The position numbers and the translations under genes are program-made. Shown in pieces: positions 33,748 to 38,589 of a DNA stretch of 38,589 nucleotides; within the stretch, counting starts at the first letter, position 1, and the number at the start of each line of letters is the position of its first letter. The notes beneath the pieces are model-generated. The model was not told where the DNA came from, did no database searches, and worked only from the letters and a program-made list of their open reading frames with translations. This stretch comes from an uncultured Lachnospiraceae bacterium (GTDB lineage: Bacteria; Bacillota; Clostridia; Lachnospirales; Lachnospiraceae), in contig CALWPC010000025.1 in assembly GCA_944383325.1 (NCBI GenBank), positions 1 through 38,589 on the forward strand, read 5' to 3'.

Positions 33748-35157
33748 CTATGCATGACGGATATTTGTATATTCCGAAATCTCCCGATTTACCGTCACCA
33801 GATCGTCCACAGACAAATCATGAATCGAGCGGTGACCCGTAATTCTCGCAAACATCCGCAATTCCTCCAGAGAGACATTCAGAAAATTTGCCACGCGCTT
33901 GGCGCTAGCTTCGGTTTTCAGCCGTTCCCGCAAAGCTGCATCCTGCGTCGCAACGCCGACCGGACAATTTCCGCTCCCGCAAATCCGGTACTGCTGACAG
34001 GCTGCCGCAATCAGGCCCGCACTTGCAACCGCCACCGCATCTGCCCCCATCGCAATCGCCTTGGCAAAATCGGCAGACACCCTGAGTCCTCCGGTGATCA
34101 CAAGCGAAATATCCGACCGTCTGTCATCCAAATATTTTCTCGCGCGGTACAACGCATAGATCGTCGGCACCGTAGTCGCTTCTCTCAGTAACAGCGGACT
34201 GGAACCCGTCGCTCCTCCCCTGCCGTCAATGGTAATGAAATCTGGCTCAGCATATACACAATATTCCAGATCTCTCTCAATCCTGCCGGCCGCAATTTTA
34301 ATTCCGATCGGCCGTCCGTCGGAGCGATCCCGAAGCATCTGAACCATGTTCCTGAGATCTTCCTTGGACTGCAGCTCAGGAAATTTACTTGGGCTCTGAA
34401 TATCCATCCCCGGCTTTTTCCCTCTGATCGCCGCGATTTCCTCCGTTACCTTTTCACCCGGCAGATGACCGCCCATCCCCGGTTTCGTTCCCTGCCCGAT
34501 TTTAATTTCAATCGCGTCGGACTGTTTAAGATTTTCATCCGTCACACTATATTTATTTGGTATGTATTCGAAAATATATCGGTATGCCGCTTCCCGTTCC
34601 TCCGGCAAAATACCGCCTTCGCCGCTGCACATTGCTGTTCCCGCCATCGCAGCCCCTTTGGACAAGGCGATCTTCACCTCTTTTGACAATGCGCCAAACG
34701 ACATGTGAGAAATATAAACCGGACTTTTCAGAATCATCGGCCGCTTTGCATTTTTGCCGATCACCGTCGTTGTGACAACCGGCTCGCCTTCGTCGAGCGG
34801 CGGCGGATTCAGCTGCGCGCCCAAAAGGAGAATATCATCCCACTGCGGCATTGGCATCTGCGTTCCCATAGCGCCGCTTATCGACCGGCCCGTCACCGCC
34901 ATCTGGTGAATTTCCTCCATATACCGGCACGATGGATCATGGCGCACAAAAGCCGGATCATACCGCAAATCGGCTTCCTGCGGTGTCACCTGAGCCCCTG
35001 GCGCAATATTCGGTTCTTTGTCTGTTTCCCCATCCAGAAGTACAAAATTGTCTACAGACTGTCTGCACACCGGACATTCCTGAAGTTCCGAAAATAATAT
35101 ACCCTCTTTCTCTTCATCAAAAACATATCCACAGACATTACATTTGTATCTGCTCAT
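33748..35157 (-). CDS. Rubredoxin-glutamate synthase (FMN domain) fusion protein
   Basis: The 469-aa protein starts with a rubredoxin-type iron site (CNVCGYV ... CPVCRQ) over about 45 residues, followed by the FMN-binding domain of glutamate synthase: VYISHMSFGALSKEVKIALSKGA, GEGGILPEE, IKIGQGTKPGMGGHLPGEKV, RGGATGSSP and the CGSGNCPVGVATQ motif. It lacks the amidotransferase domain and the C-terminal beta-helix of full GltB, so it is a short, stand-alone form. The start at 35157 is used because GGAGGGG lies 9 nt upstream; the GTG at 35166 is too close to it. Substrate not certain. Confidence 0.88.
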   Translation of the reverse strand: MSRYKCNVCGYVFDEEKEGILFSELQECPVCRQSVDNFVLLDGETDKEPNIAPGAQVTPQEADLRYDPAFVRHDPSCRYMEEIHQMAVTGRSISGAMGTQMPMPQWDDILLLGAQLNPPPLDEGEPVVTTTVIGKNAKRPMILKSPVYISHMSFGALSKEVKIALSKGAAMAGTAMCSGEGGILPEEREAAYRYIFEYIPNKYSVTDENLKQSDAIEIKIGQGTKPGMGGHLPGEKVTEEIAAIRGKKPGMDIQSPSKFPELQSKEDLRNMVQMLRDRSDGRPIGIKIAAGRIERDLEYCVYAEPDFITIDGRGGATGSSPLLLREATTVPTIYALYRARKYLDDRRSDISLVITGGLRVSADFAKAIAMGADAVAVASAGLIAAACQQYRICGSGNCPVGVATQDAALRERLKTEASAKRVANFLNVSLEELRMFARITGHRSIHDLSVDDLVTVNREISEYTNIRHA

Positions 35158-35204
35158 TTCTTTCACCCCTCCTTATAGATGCACGTCCCTCTAAATACTC
35201 GTTT

Positions 35205-35210
35205 ATTATA
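35205..35210 (-). promoter_or_regulatory. -10 element of a possible promoter for the rubredoxin fusion gene
   Basis: A perfect TATAAT on the minus strand 48 nt before the gene start; the -35 is poor. The rest of the 380-nt interval 35158-35540 holds no convincing gene, but see the hairpin and the short 18-nt match reported for it. Confidence 0.35.
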
Positions 35211-35469
35211 CCACACCCACAGACTTCTTGCACCGGGTTTGTGTCGATTTTTGTTCCGCCATTGTCCGGCCTCTTCAAAACATGATCAAAATTTTCATTC
35301 ACCCGTTCAACATTCCTGCTATAGTATATCGCGCCCGCCAACGATCCTGTGATCAAGTAAAGACAGGCTTGTCACCTTTGCTCCGTTCTGATATAGTAAT
35401 TTGCGGCAGTCGCCGATTTTGTTATCAAGAAAGCGAAAAAATAATCGCCTTCGCCATGATATGTGAAAG

Positions 35470-35514
35470 GAACCCCTTTCATTAGATTTCTGTTTTGTCC
35501 AACAAAAGGGGTTC
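35470..35514. repeat. 10-bp hairpin outside the left end of the element
   Basis: GAACCCCTTT (35470-35479) pairs perfectly with AAAGGGGTTC (35505-35514) over a 25-nt loop. No good T-run follows on either strand, so terminator function is unsure. Confidence 0.5.
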
Positions 35515-35578
35515 ACTTCAGGAATACGGTTATTTTAACAAAAAATCAAGTATGTCTGGGATTGCGATATAAAAAAAG

Positions 35579-35610
35579 AGCAGAAATGCTGTATTTCCAA
35601 CATTCCTGCT
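35579..35610 (-). terminator. Terminator of displaced tRNA-Lys 3' half
   Basis: AGCAGGAATG and CATTTCTGCT form a 10-bp stem with one mismatch, followed on the minus strand by a run of seven T. It belongs to the tRNA repeat. Confidence 0.8.
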
Positions 35611-35614
35611 ACAG

Positions 35615-35656
35615 TGAGCGTGCCGGGGTTCGAACCCGGGACAACTTGATTAAAAG
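35615..35656 (-). pseudogene. tRNA-Lys(UUU) 3' half (displaced fragment)
   Basis: On the minus strand the segment gives the anticodon loop CTTTTAA with UUU, the 3' anticodon stem TCAAG, a variable loop, the T arm CCGGG-TTCGAAC-CCCGG and the acceptor CACGCTC plus A. The 5' half is missing because the element joined here, so it cannot give a functional tRNA. Confidence 0.85.
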
Positions 35657-35709
35657 GTTAAAGTGGCGCGGTATAATCTTTATGTGATATATGGTGGTGG
35701 CATGTCAAT

Positions 35710-35955
35710 TTATTGCTTATCTCCGTATGGTGGTTTCTTTTGAATACGGTCTTTCCAATCTTCAATTATTTCTTTTTTATTCATCCAGTCTACAGTGATT
35801 TCCCCGTGTTCTTTTTCCCATTCGGCTATATGTTTTTCTATAATGAATTCTAATTCTTTCGCAAGGCTTCTCTTATTCTGTTTTGCAATAAACTTCATCT
35901 TTGTAATATTTTCAGGTTTTGTATTTGCCTTAATAACCGGTAATGTTGATGCCAT
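35710..35955 (-). CDS. Small Arc/RHH-type DNA-binding regulator of the element
   Basis: The 81-aa protein opens with a short strand (ITKMKFIAKQN-type) followed by KRSLAKELEFIIEKHIAEWEKEHG, which fits the strand-helix-helix of Arc-like ribbon-helix-helix regulators; a polar tail follows. AAAGGAG precedes the ATG. It faces the other element genes across an intergenic region loaded with repeats of TAGTNCTACC type, and its own promoter is among them, so autorepression and control of the rightward promoter are inferred. An antitoxin reading is possible, but no toxin partner is adjacent. Confidence 0.7.
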   Translation of the reverse strand: MASTLPVIKANTKPENITKMKFIAKQNKRSLAKELEFIIEKHIAEWEKEHGEITVDWMNKKEIIEDWKDRIQKKPPYGDKQ

Positions 35956-35988
35956 ATTTTCTCCTTTCCCTAGTCGGACAAAAAAAGT

Positions 35989-36017
35989 TTGACTTTAGTA
36001 CCACCATGTGTTATATT
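35989..36017 (+). promoter_or_regulatory. Rightward promoter of the element
   Basis: TTGACT (35989-35994) and TATATT (36012-36017) are 17 nt apart. One operator-like repeat (35994-36005) lies between them, where a bound repressor would block RNA polymerase. It would drive a long leader into the 118-aa gene and possibly on to rep and int. Confidence 0.65.
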
Positions 36018-36147
36018 CTTTGGTAGTACTACTTCAATACTATTTTAGTTCTACCTTATATTAATCATTATGCTTTGAACTTAATAATACTATGATTGTC
36101 TGATTTTCAGACTTGGTGTGTACAAAGGTGGAACTACTTTAGTCTAC
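35994..36147. promoter_or_regulatory. Operator-like repeat cluster over divergent promoters
   Basis: Five related boxes share the pattern TAGTNCTACC: TTTAGTACCACC (35994-36005), GGTAGTACTAC (36022-36032), TTTAGTTCTACC (36044-36055), and the adjoining pair GGTGGAACTAC (36127-36137, inverted) and TTTAGTCTACC (36138-36147, one base shorter). A leftward promoter, TTGAAG (36037-36032) and TATAAC (36015-36010) with 16 nt between, overlaps the second box. This arrangement fits cooperative binding by the small RHH protein. Confidence 0.65.
36098..36112. repeat. Small hairpin GTCTGA/TCAGAC
   Basis: A 6-bp perfect inverted repeat with a 3-nt loop in the leader upstream of the 118-aa gene. Function not evident; it might be part of a single-strand origin or an RNA structure. 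Confidence 0.4.
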
Positions 36148-36207
36148 CATTTTTTTGGTTGTTATGCAACGTAAGGAAGTATTTTTTGAATTTGAGGGGG
36201 TGATGTT

Positions 36208-36564
36208 ATGTTTTTTTCGGATAATCAAAAGGTCTCGATTGCTCGGTATGTATCGAAAGCCTCTGACGTTTGTTTGGTAAGGTGGTTAAGAGGGTATCGC
36301 TGTCTGTTGAAATTGATGTTCGATAAAGAATGGACTGATTTGCCAGAGTTTGATCGTATCAGCGGCATCTTGGAAGAACTGAACGAAGAGTGCGCACGTC
36401 GGTTTTGCACCTATGTGGATGAAAACGCAGTACAAGGCACAGATCACAGTGTCAGGTCGCAGCACCGGAAAATCGGTTTCGCCTGTGAAGAAAGTGAAAA
36501 CGAGTGCGAGACCGGGGCTGATGCGACGCATGCGGAGTATCAGAACCCGCTTGTGGTGGAGTAG
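36208..36564 (+). CDS. 118-aa protein of unknown function, element-encoded
   Basis: The reading frame starts with ATG behind a strong GAGGGGGTGA site. It has an amphipathic, basic-aromatic first half (KASDVCLVRWLRGYRCLLKL is a 20-residue example) and an acidic second half, with several cysteines, and no recognised domain. It is followed at 2 nt by a 45-aa ORF whose ribosome binding site overlaps its end, so it is in the rightward unit. A helper of replication or copy-number control is possible by position only. Confidence 0.6.
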   Translation: MFFSDNQKVSIARYVSKASDVCLVRWLRGYRCLLKLMFDKEWTDLPEFDRISGILEELNEECARRFCTYVDENAVQGTDHSVRSQHRKIGFACEESENECETGADATHAEYQNPLVVE

Positions 36565-36566
36565 CT

Positions 36567-36704
36567 ATGATTGGTGCGTCTCTGTGTGGTGGCTGTTTGC
36601 AAAGGGCGGTCGGTCTTGTTGACTGTAGAAACTGTCCGGTTGCACGGTTTGCCGGATTGCCCACTCGGACAGCGGATGCGATTTCCCTACGCGCTTGCGC
36701 GTAG
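36567..36704 (+). CDS. 45-aa peptide with two CxxC pairs
   Basis: The frame starts 2 nt after the 118-aa gene with GGAG 5 nt upstream. The product has CGGC at residues 7-10 and CRNC at 20-23, the spacing of a small zinc ribbon or knuckle. It ends inside the strong hairpin at 36681-36709. It is short, so chance cannot be excluded, but RBS position and cysteine spacing argue for a real gene. Confidence 0.45.
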   Translation: MIGASLCGGCLQRAVGLVDCRNCPVARFAGLPTRTADAISLRACA

Positions 36705-36709
36705 GAAAT
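36681..36709. other. Strong hairpin upstream of rep, candidate double-strand origin
   Basis: A nearly perfect 13-bp stem (ATTTCC-CTACGCGC with GCGCGTAG-GAAAT, one bulged C) with a 2-nt TT loop lies 85 nt before the rep start. Rolling-circle origins often have such hairpins next to the rep gene. A terminator is less likely, since no T-run follows on the plus strand. Confidence 0.45.
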
Positions 36710-36794
36710 TGCCTTCCGCGTTCGCCTATATACTTGACATAGTATCATTTTTGGGGACATTTAGAAAATTTATAGTTTATTGGATAGGGATTTT

Positions 36795-37571
36795 ATGGGT
36801 GAGATTGGTCGGTATAATAATAGGCAAAACGATGTAATATCTGTTAAACAATATGGTGATCATCAGAAAGTAACTTATCACTCTTCTATTTTGCGCAAGG
36901 GGTATGAAGATGATTGGCGGGCGAATTCGAATGTCGTTTCCGTTCCGCGTTCAAAAAAAGGCAGTGTGAATGATGAAAAATTAGAGAACAATATTTCGCG
37001 CGCACGTTCAAAGATTCAAGAGTACGGTTATTGTAACGACTGGACATATTTTGTAACCTTGACAATCGATGCCAATAAGTTTGATAGATACGATTTAAAC
37101 GCTTTTCGGGATGCCTTACATAACTTTCTTCATAATTTGAATCGTCGGCGGACAGCAGATCGTAAAATTGTGTATTTGCTTGTTCCTGAATTCCATAAGG
37201 ATGGCGCGGTTCATATGCATGGTCTGATGAGCGGGTTAGACGAAAAAGATCTTATTGTCAATCAACATGGCTATCTGGATTGGAAAGCGTACGCTGATCG
37301 GTTTGGGTTTATTAGTCTGGATAAAGTTCGGGAAAAAGAAAAGGCTGTAAATTACATTTTGAAATACGTAAATAAAGATTTGGCTGTACGTTCGTCAGAG
37401 CTTGGAGCGCATTTGTATTATTGCTCGAAAGGATTGAAAAAGGCTGAACTGCTATTCCGCGATAATGCCCGTTGGACTAGTAGTTGGGATTATGAACATC
37501 CAAAGGGATATTGTAAAATAAAAATGTTAGGTGCTTCAGAGGATTATTCGGAGTACTTGTGTCCTGTTTAA
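36795..37571 (+). CDS. HUH-type rolling-circle replication initiator
   Basis: The 258-aa protein has the three motifs of HUH endonucleases: motif 1 FVTLTID (86-92), motif 2 EFHKDGAVHMHGLMSGL with the metal-binding H140-M-H142, and motif 3 YILKYVNK with candidate catalytic tyrosines Y187 and Y191 and nearby lysines. This pattern resembles the replication proteins of small ssDNA phages and related plasmids (G2P-type). It would nick a double-strand origin and stay bound to the 5' end. The ATG at 36795 is preferred to an upstream TTG at 36780 because AGGG lies 6 nt upstream. It ends 13 nt before the integrase start. Confidence 0.85.
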   Translation: MGEIGRYNNRQNDVISVKQYGDHQKVTYHSSILRKGYEDDWRANSNVVSVPRSKKGSVNDEKLENNISRARSKIQEYGYCNDWTYFVTLTIDANKFDRYDLNAFRDALHNFLHNLNRRRTADRKIVYLLVPEFHKDGAVHMHGLMSGLDEKDLIVNQHGYLDWKAYADRFGFISLDKVREKEKAVNYILKYVNKDLAVRSSELGAHLYYCSKGLKKAELLFRDNARWTSSWDYEHPKGYCKIKMLGASEDYSEYLCPV

Positions 37572-37584
37572 AAGGTGTGGAAAC

Positions 37585-38475
37585 ATGGTTGTAAGGGAAT
37601 TATTTAAAAAGTTTATTACAGAAAAGCGTTTACAAGGTCTTTCTGATGATTCGATTATGTCGTACAGAAATATCATCGGCATATTTATAGACTATGTGGG
37701 CGCAGATTTGCCCCTGTGCGATCTTTCCAAGGATTTAGTGGACAAGTTTATTCTGCATTGTCTGGATAGCCATTTAGCGAGAAATACCGTTGTTACATAC
37801 ATACGCAATGCAAAAGTTTTCCTCTGTTGGATTTATGAAAACGATGATTTAAGCTTTAATCCTCATAAAATCAAAAAACCAAGAGCGCCCAAGAAAAAAG
37901 TACAAATCTATAGTGATGCCGAGGTTGTTCGTATTTTTAATTCGATTTCCACATCTGTAGAATGGATTACATTGCGTAATAAAGCGATTGTTTCGCTGAT
38001 GTATGATTCCGGTATTCGGCAAGGTGAGGTTTGCCGTTTGCTTCGAAAAGATTTGGACTTTGAACGTAAGTTGTTTAAGGTGATCGGTAAAGGGGCAAAA
38101 GAGCGTTTTGTGCCCATGGGAAATGCTTCTGTGTCCTTTTTACAGGCTTATCTTGCAAAGTGCCCTTATAAGGACGCACAGAGCGTCTTTCTGCTTCGGA
38201 ACGGACAGCCGATTACGCGTAATGCGATTCGATTGTTTGTCAATCGTCTGAAGCATCAAACAGGGCTTGATATTTCATCCCACAAGTTCCGGCATAATTT
38301 CGCCACGAATTATTGTCTGGATAATCTTCAAAGTACCGGCAGTTCCAATGTCTATGATTTGAGTATTTTAATGGGTCATGAGAGCATTGAAACAACGAAA
38401 CGCTATGAGCATTTCGCGCATGAACTGGTCGCTGTCCAAAAGCACCAATCGCACCTTGATTCTATACTTCACTAA
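37585..38475 (+). CDS. Tyrosine recombinase/integrase (XerC/D type)
   Basis: The 296-aa protein integrates and excises the element by site-specific recombination. It has a SAM-like N-terminal core-binding domain (LQGLSDDSIMSYRNII) and a catalytic domain with R145 (SGIRQGE), K169 (GKGAKER), H233-x-x-R236 (HKFRHNF), H265 (MGHESIETT) and the nucleophile Y274, so the full set is present. AAGGTG precedes the ATG at 37585. It is co-transcribed with rep. Its TAA stop overlaps the first base of the right attachment repeat, placing the attachment site immediately downstream. Confidence 0.95.
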   Translation: MVVRELFKKFITEKRLQGLSDDSIMSYRNIIGIFIDYVGADLPLCDLSKDLVDKFILHCLDSHLARNTVVTYIRNAKVFLCWIYENDDLSFNPHKIKKPRAPKKKVQIYSDAEVVRIFNSISTSVEWITLRNKAIVSLMYDSGIRQGEVCRLLRKDLDFERKLFKVIGKGAKERFVPMGNASVSFLQAYLAKCPYKDAQSVFLLRNGQPITRNAIRLFVNRLKHQTGLDISSHKFRHNFATNYCLDNLQSTGSSNVYDLSILMGHESIETTKRYEHFAHELVAVQKHQSHLDSILH

Positions 38476-38511
38476 AAATCAAGTATGTCTGGGATTGCGA
38501 TACAAAAAAAG

Positions 38512-38543
38512 AGCAGAAATGCGGTATTTCCAACATTCCTGCT
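38512..38543 (-). terminator. Terminator of the restored tRNA-Lys
   Basis: Same hairpin as in the left repeat, followed on the minus strand by seven T; one base in the loop differs from the left copy (ATGCGG versus ATGCTG). It converges with the integrase gene. Confidence 0.8.
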
Positions 38544-38547
38544 ATAG

Positions 38548-38589
38548 TGAGCGTGCCGGGGTTCGAACCCGGGACAACTTGATTAAAAG
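38548..38589 (-). tRNA. tRNA-Lys(UUU), 3' half, continues past window edge
   Basis: On the minus strand the sequence ends in CACGCTC-A with no encoded CCA, preceded by a T arm CCGGG-TTCGAAC-CCCGG, a TTGTC variable region, a TCAAG stem and the loop CTTTTAA (anticodon UUU). The 5' half should start just beyond 38589. Identity as lysine rests on the anticodon and on likeness to known tRNA-Lys. Confidence 0.85.

Larger units (their letters stand above)
35541..35656. repeat. Left attachment-site repeat (displaced tRNA-Lys 3' half plus terminator)
   Basis: The left copy matches 38474-38589 with three substitutions over 116 nt. It ends inside the anticodon loop: beyond 35656 the sequence cannot form the 5' anticodon stem, so it is not a full tRNA. 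This marks the left junction of the element. Confidence 0.92.
35541..38589. mobile_element. 2.9-kb integrated element in tRNA-Lys with HUH replicase and tyrosine integrase
   Basis: A 116-bp direct repeat (35541-35656 and 38474-38589) bounds a 2,933-bp unit. Gene content from left to right: RHH regulator (minus), operator-rich divergent promoter, a 118-aa orphan, a 45-aa CxxC peptide, a hairpin, an HUH Rep and a tyrosine integrase ending at the right repeat. Parts of the interior look more AT-rich than the chromosome. No capsid, relaxase or cargo gene is visible. The right copy probably restores the tRNA with chromosomal sequence past the window edge; the left copy is the displaced 3' half. 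Integrated rolling-circle plasmid or phage satellite are the main readings. Confidence 0.9.
38474..38589. repeat. Right attachment-site repeat (element-supplied tRNA-Lys 3' half)
   Basis: The right copy of the 116-bp repeat. It continues beyond the window, where the chromosomal 5' half of the tRNA should follow. The repeat includes the tRNA terminator, so integration preserves both tRNA and its termination signal. Confidence 0.92.

Noticed and set aside
35138-35356. 72-aa minus-strand ORF upstream of the rubredoxin fusion
   Set aside because: Starts with a non-ATG codon without an RBS and overlaps the downstream start and promoter; kept only as a possible decayed gene.
35710-35955. Antitoxin of a toxin-antitoxin pair
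   Set aside because: The RHH fold could fit, but no toxin gene is adjacent on the same strand; an element repressor with nearby operator repeats explains it better.
36571-36837. 88-aa plus-strand ORF in the element overlapping the start of rep
   Set aside because: It starts with GTG without an RBS, overlaps the candidate origin hairpin and the rep start. The 45-aa frame has a better start and RBS.

Overview
The window looks like chromosome of an anaerobic, spore-forming Clostridia member, probably Lachnospiraceae. This is an inference from gene content and order. The block rqcP(yabO)-yabP-yabQ-divIC ... spoIIE-tilS-hpt-ftsH is the endospore-former arrangement, and a CotS-type coat kinase homologue, a secreted dockerin protein and rubredoxin/Fe-S enzymes fit a gut clostridium. 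Start sites are mostly preceded by strong GGAGG-type ribosome binding sites. Almost all genes between 2.1 and 35.2 kb are on the minus strand.

Layout. 1-525: an FMN riboswitch with its own promoter on the minus strand, reading off the left edge, back to back with the pdxST promoter. 526-2006: pdxS-pdxT (pyridoxal phosphate synthase). 2124-3791: iscS-iscU. 3955-5998: an AraC regulator and a Gfo/Idh/MocA dehydrogenase. 6252-12637: a tightly packed run (GH13 amylase-type enzyme, 31-codon membrane peptide, AIR-synthase-like protein, Lrp/AsnC regulator, aminotransferase, TrmL, RlmI-like methyltransferase). 12895-18778: ftsH, hpt, tilS, a REP-like repeat and spoIIE with a Spo0A-type promoter. 19100-21455: a dockerin-bearing transglutaminase and a Fic protein, placed between spoIIE and divIC. 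21680-23056: divIC, yabQ, yabP, rqcP. 23083-35157: phosphoglucomutase, CotS-like kinase, cca, an OLD-like ATPase/TOPRIM protein with a cysteine cluster, flavin reductase, a MATE exporter with an attenuator-like leader, a CatA-like acyltransferase with a small membrane protein, rlmD, and a rubredoxin-glutamate synthase fusion.

35541-38589 is the most unusual part: a 2,933-bp integrated element bounded by 116-bp direct repeats (3 mismatches). Each repeat holds the 3' half of a tRNA-Lys(UUU) gene plus its terminator. Between them are a ribbon-helix-helix (RHH) type repressor with a cluster of operator-like repeats over divergent promoters, a 118-aa orphan protein, a 45-aa peptide with two CxxC pairs, a strong hairpin that could be a rolling-circle origin, an HUH-type replication initiator and a tyrosine integrase whose stop codon touches the repeat. 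There are no capsid, mobilisation or cargo genes. It looks like a minimal integrate-and-replicate element (integrated rolling-circle plasmid or phage satellite). The 5' half of the tRNA lies beyond the right edge, so the tRNA should be rebuilt there.

Limits: all functional calls rest on motifs and remembered family features. No database search or folding program was run, and coordinates of motifs and starts were counted by hand.
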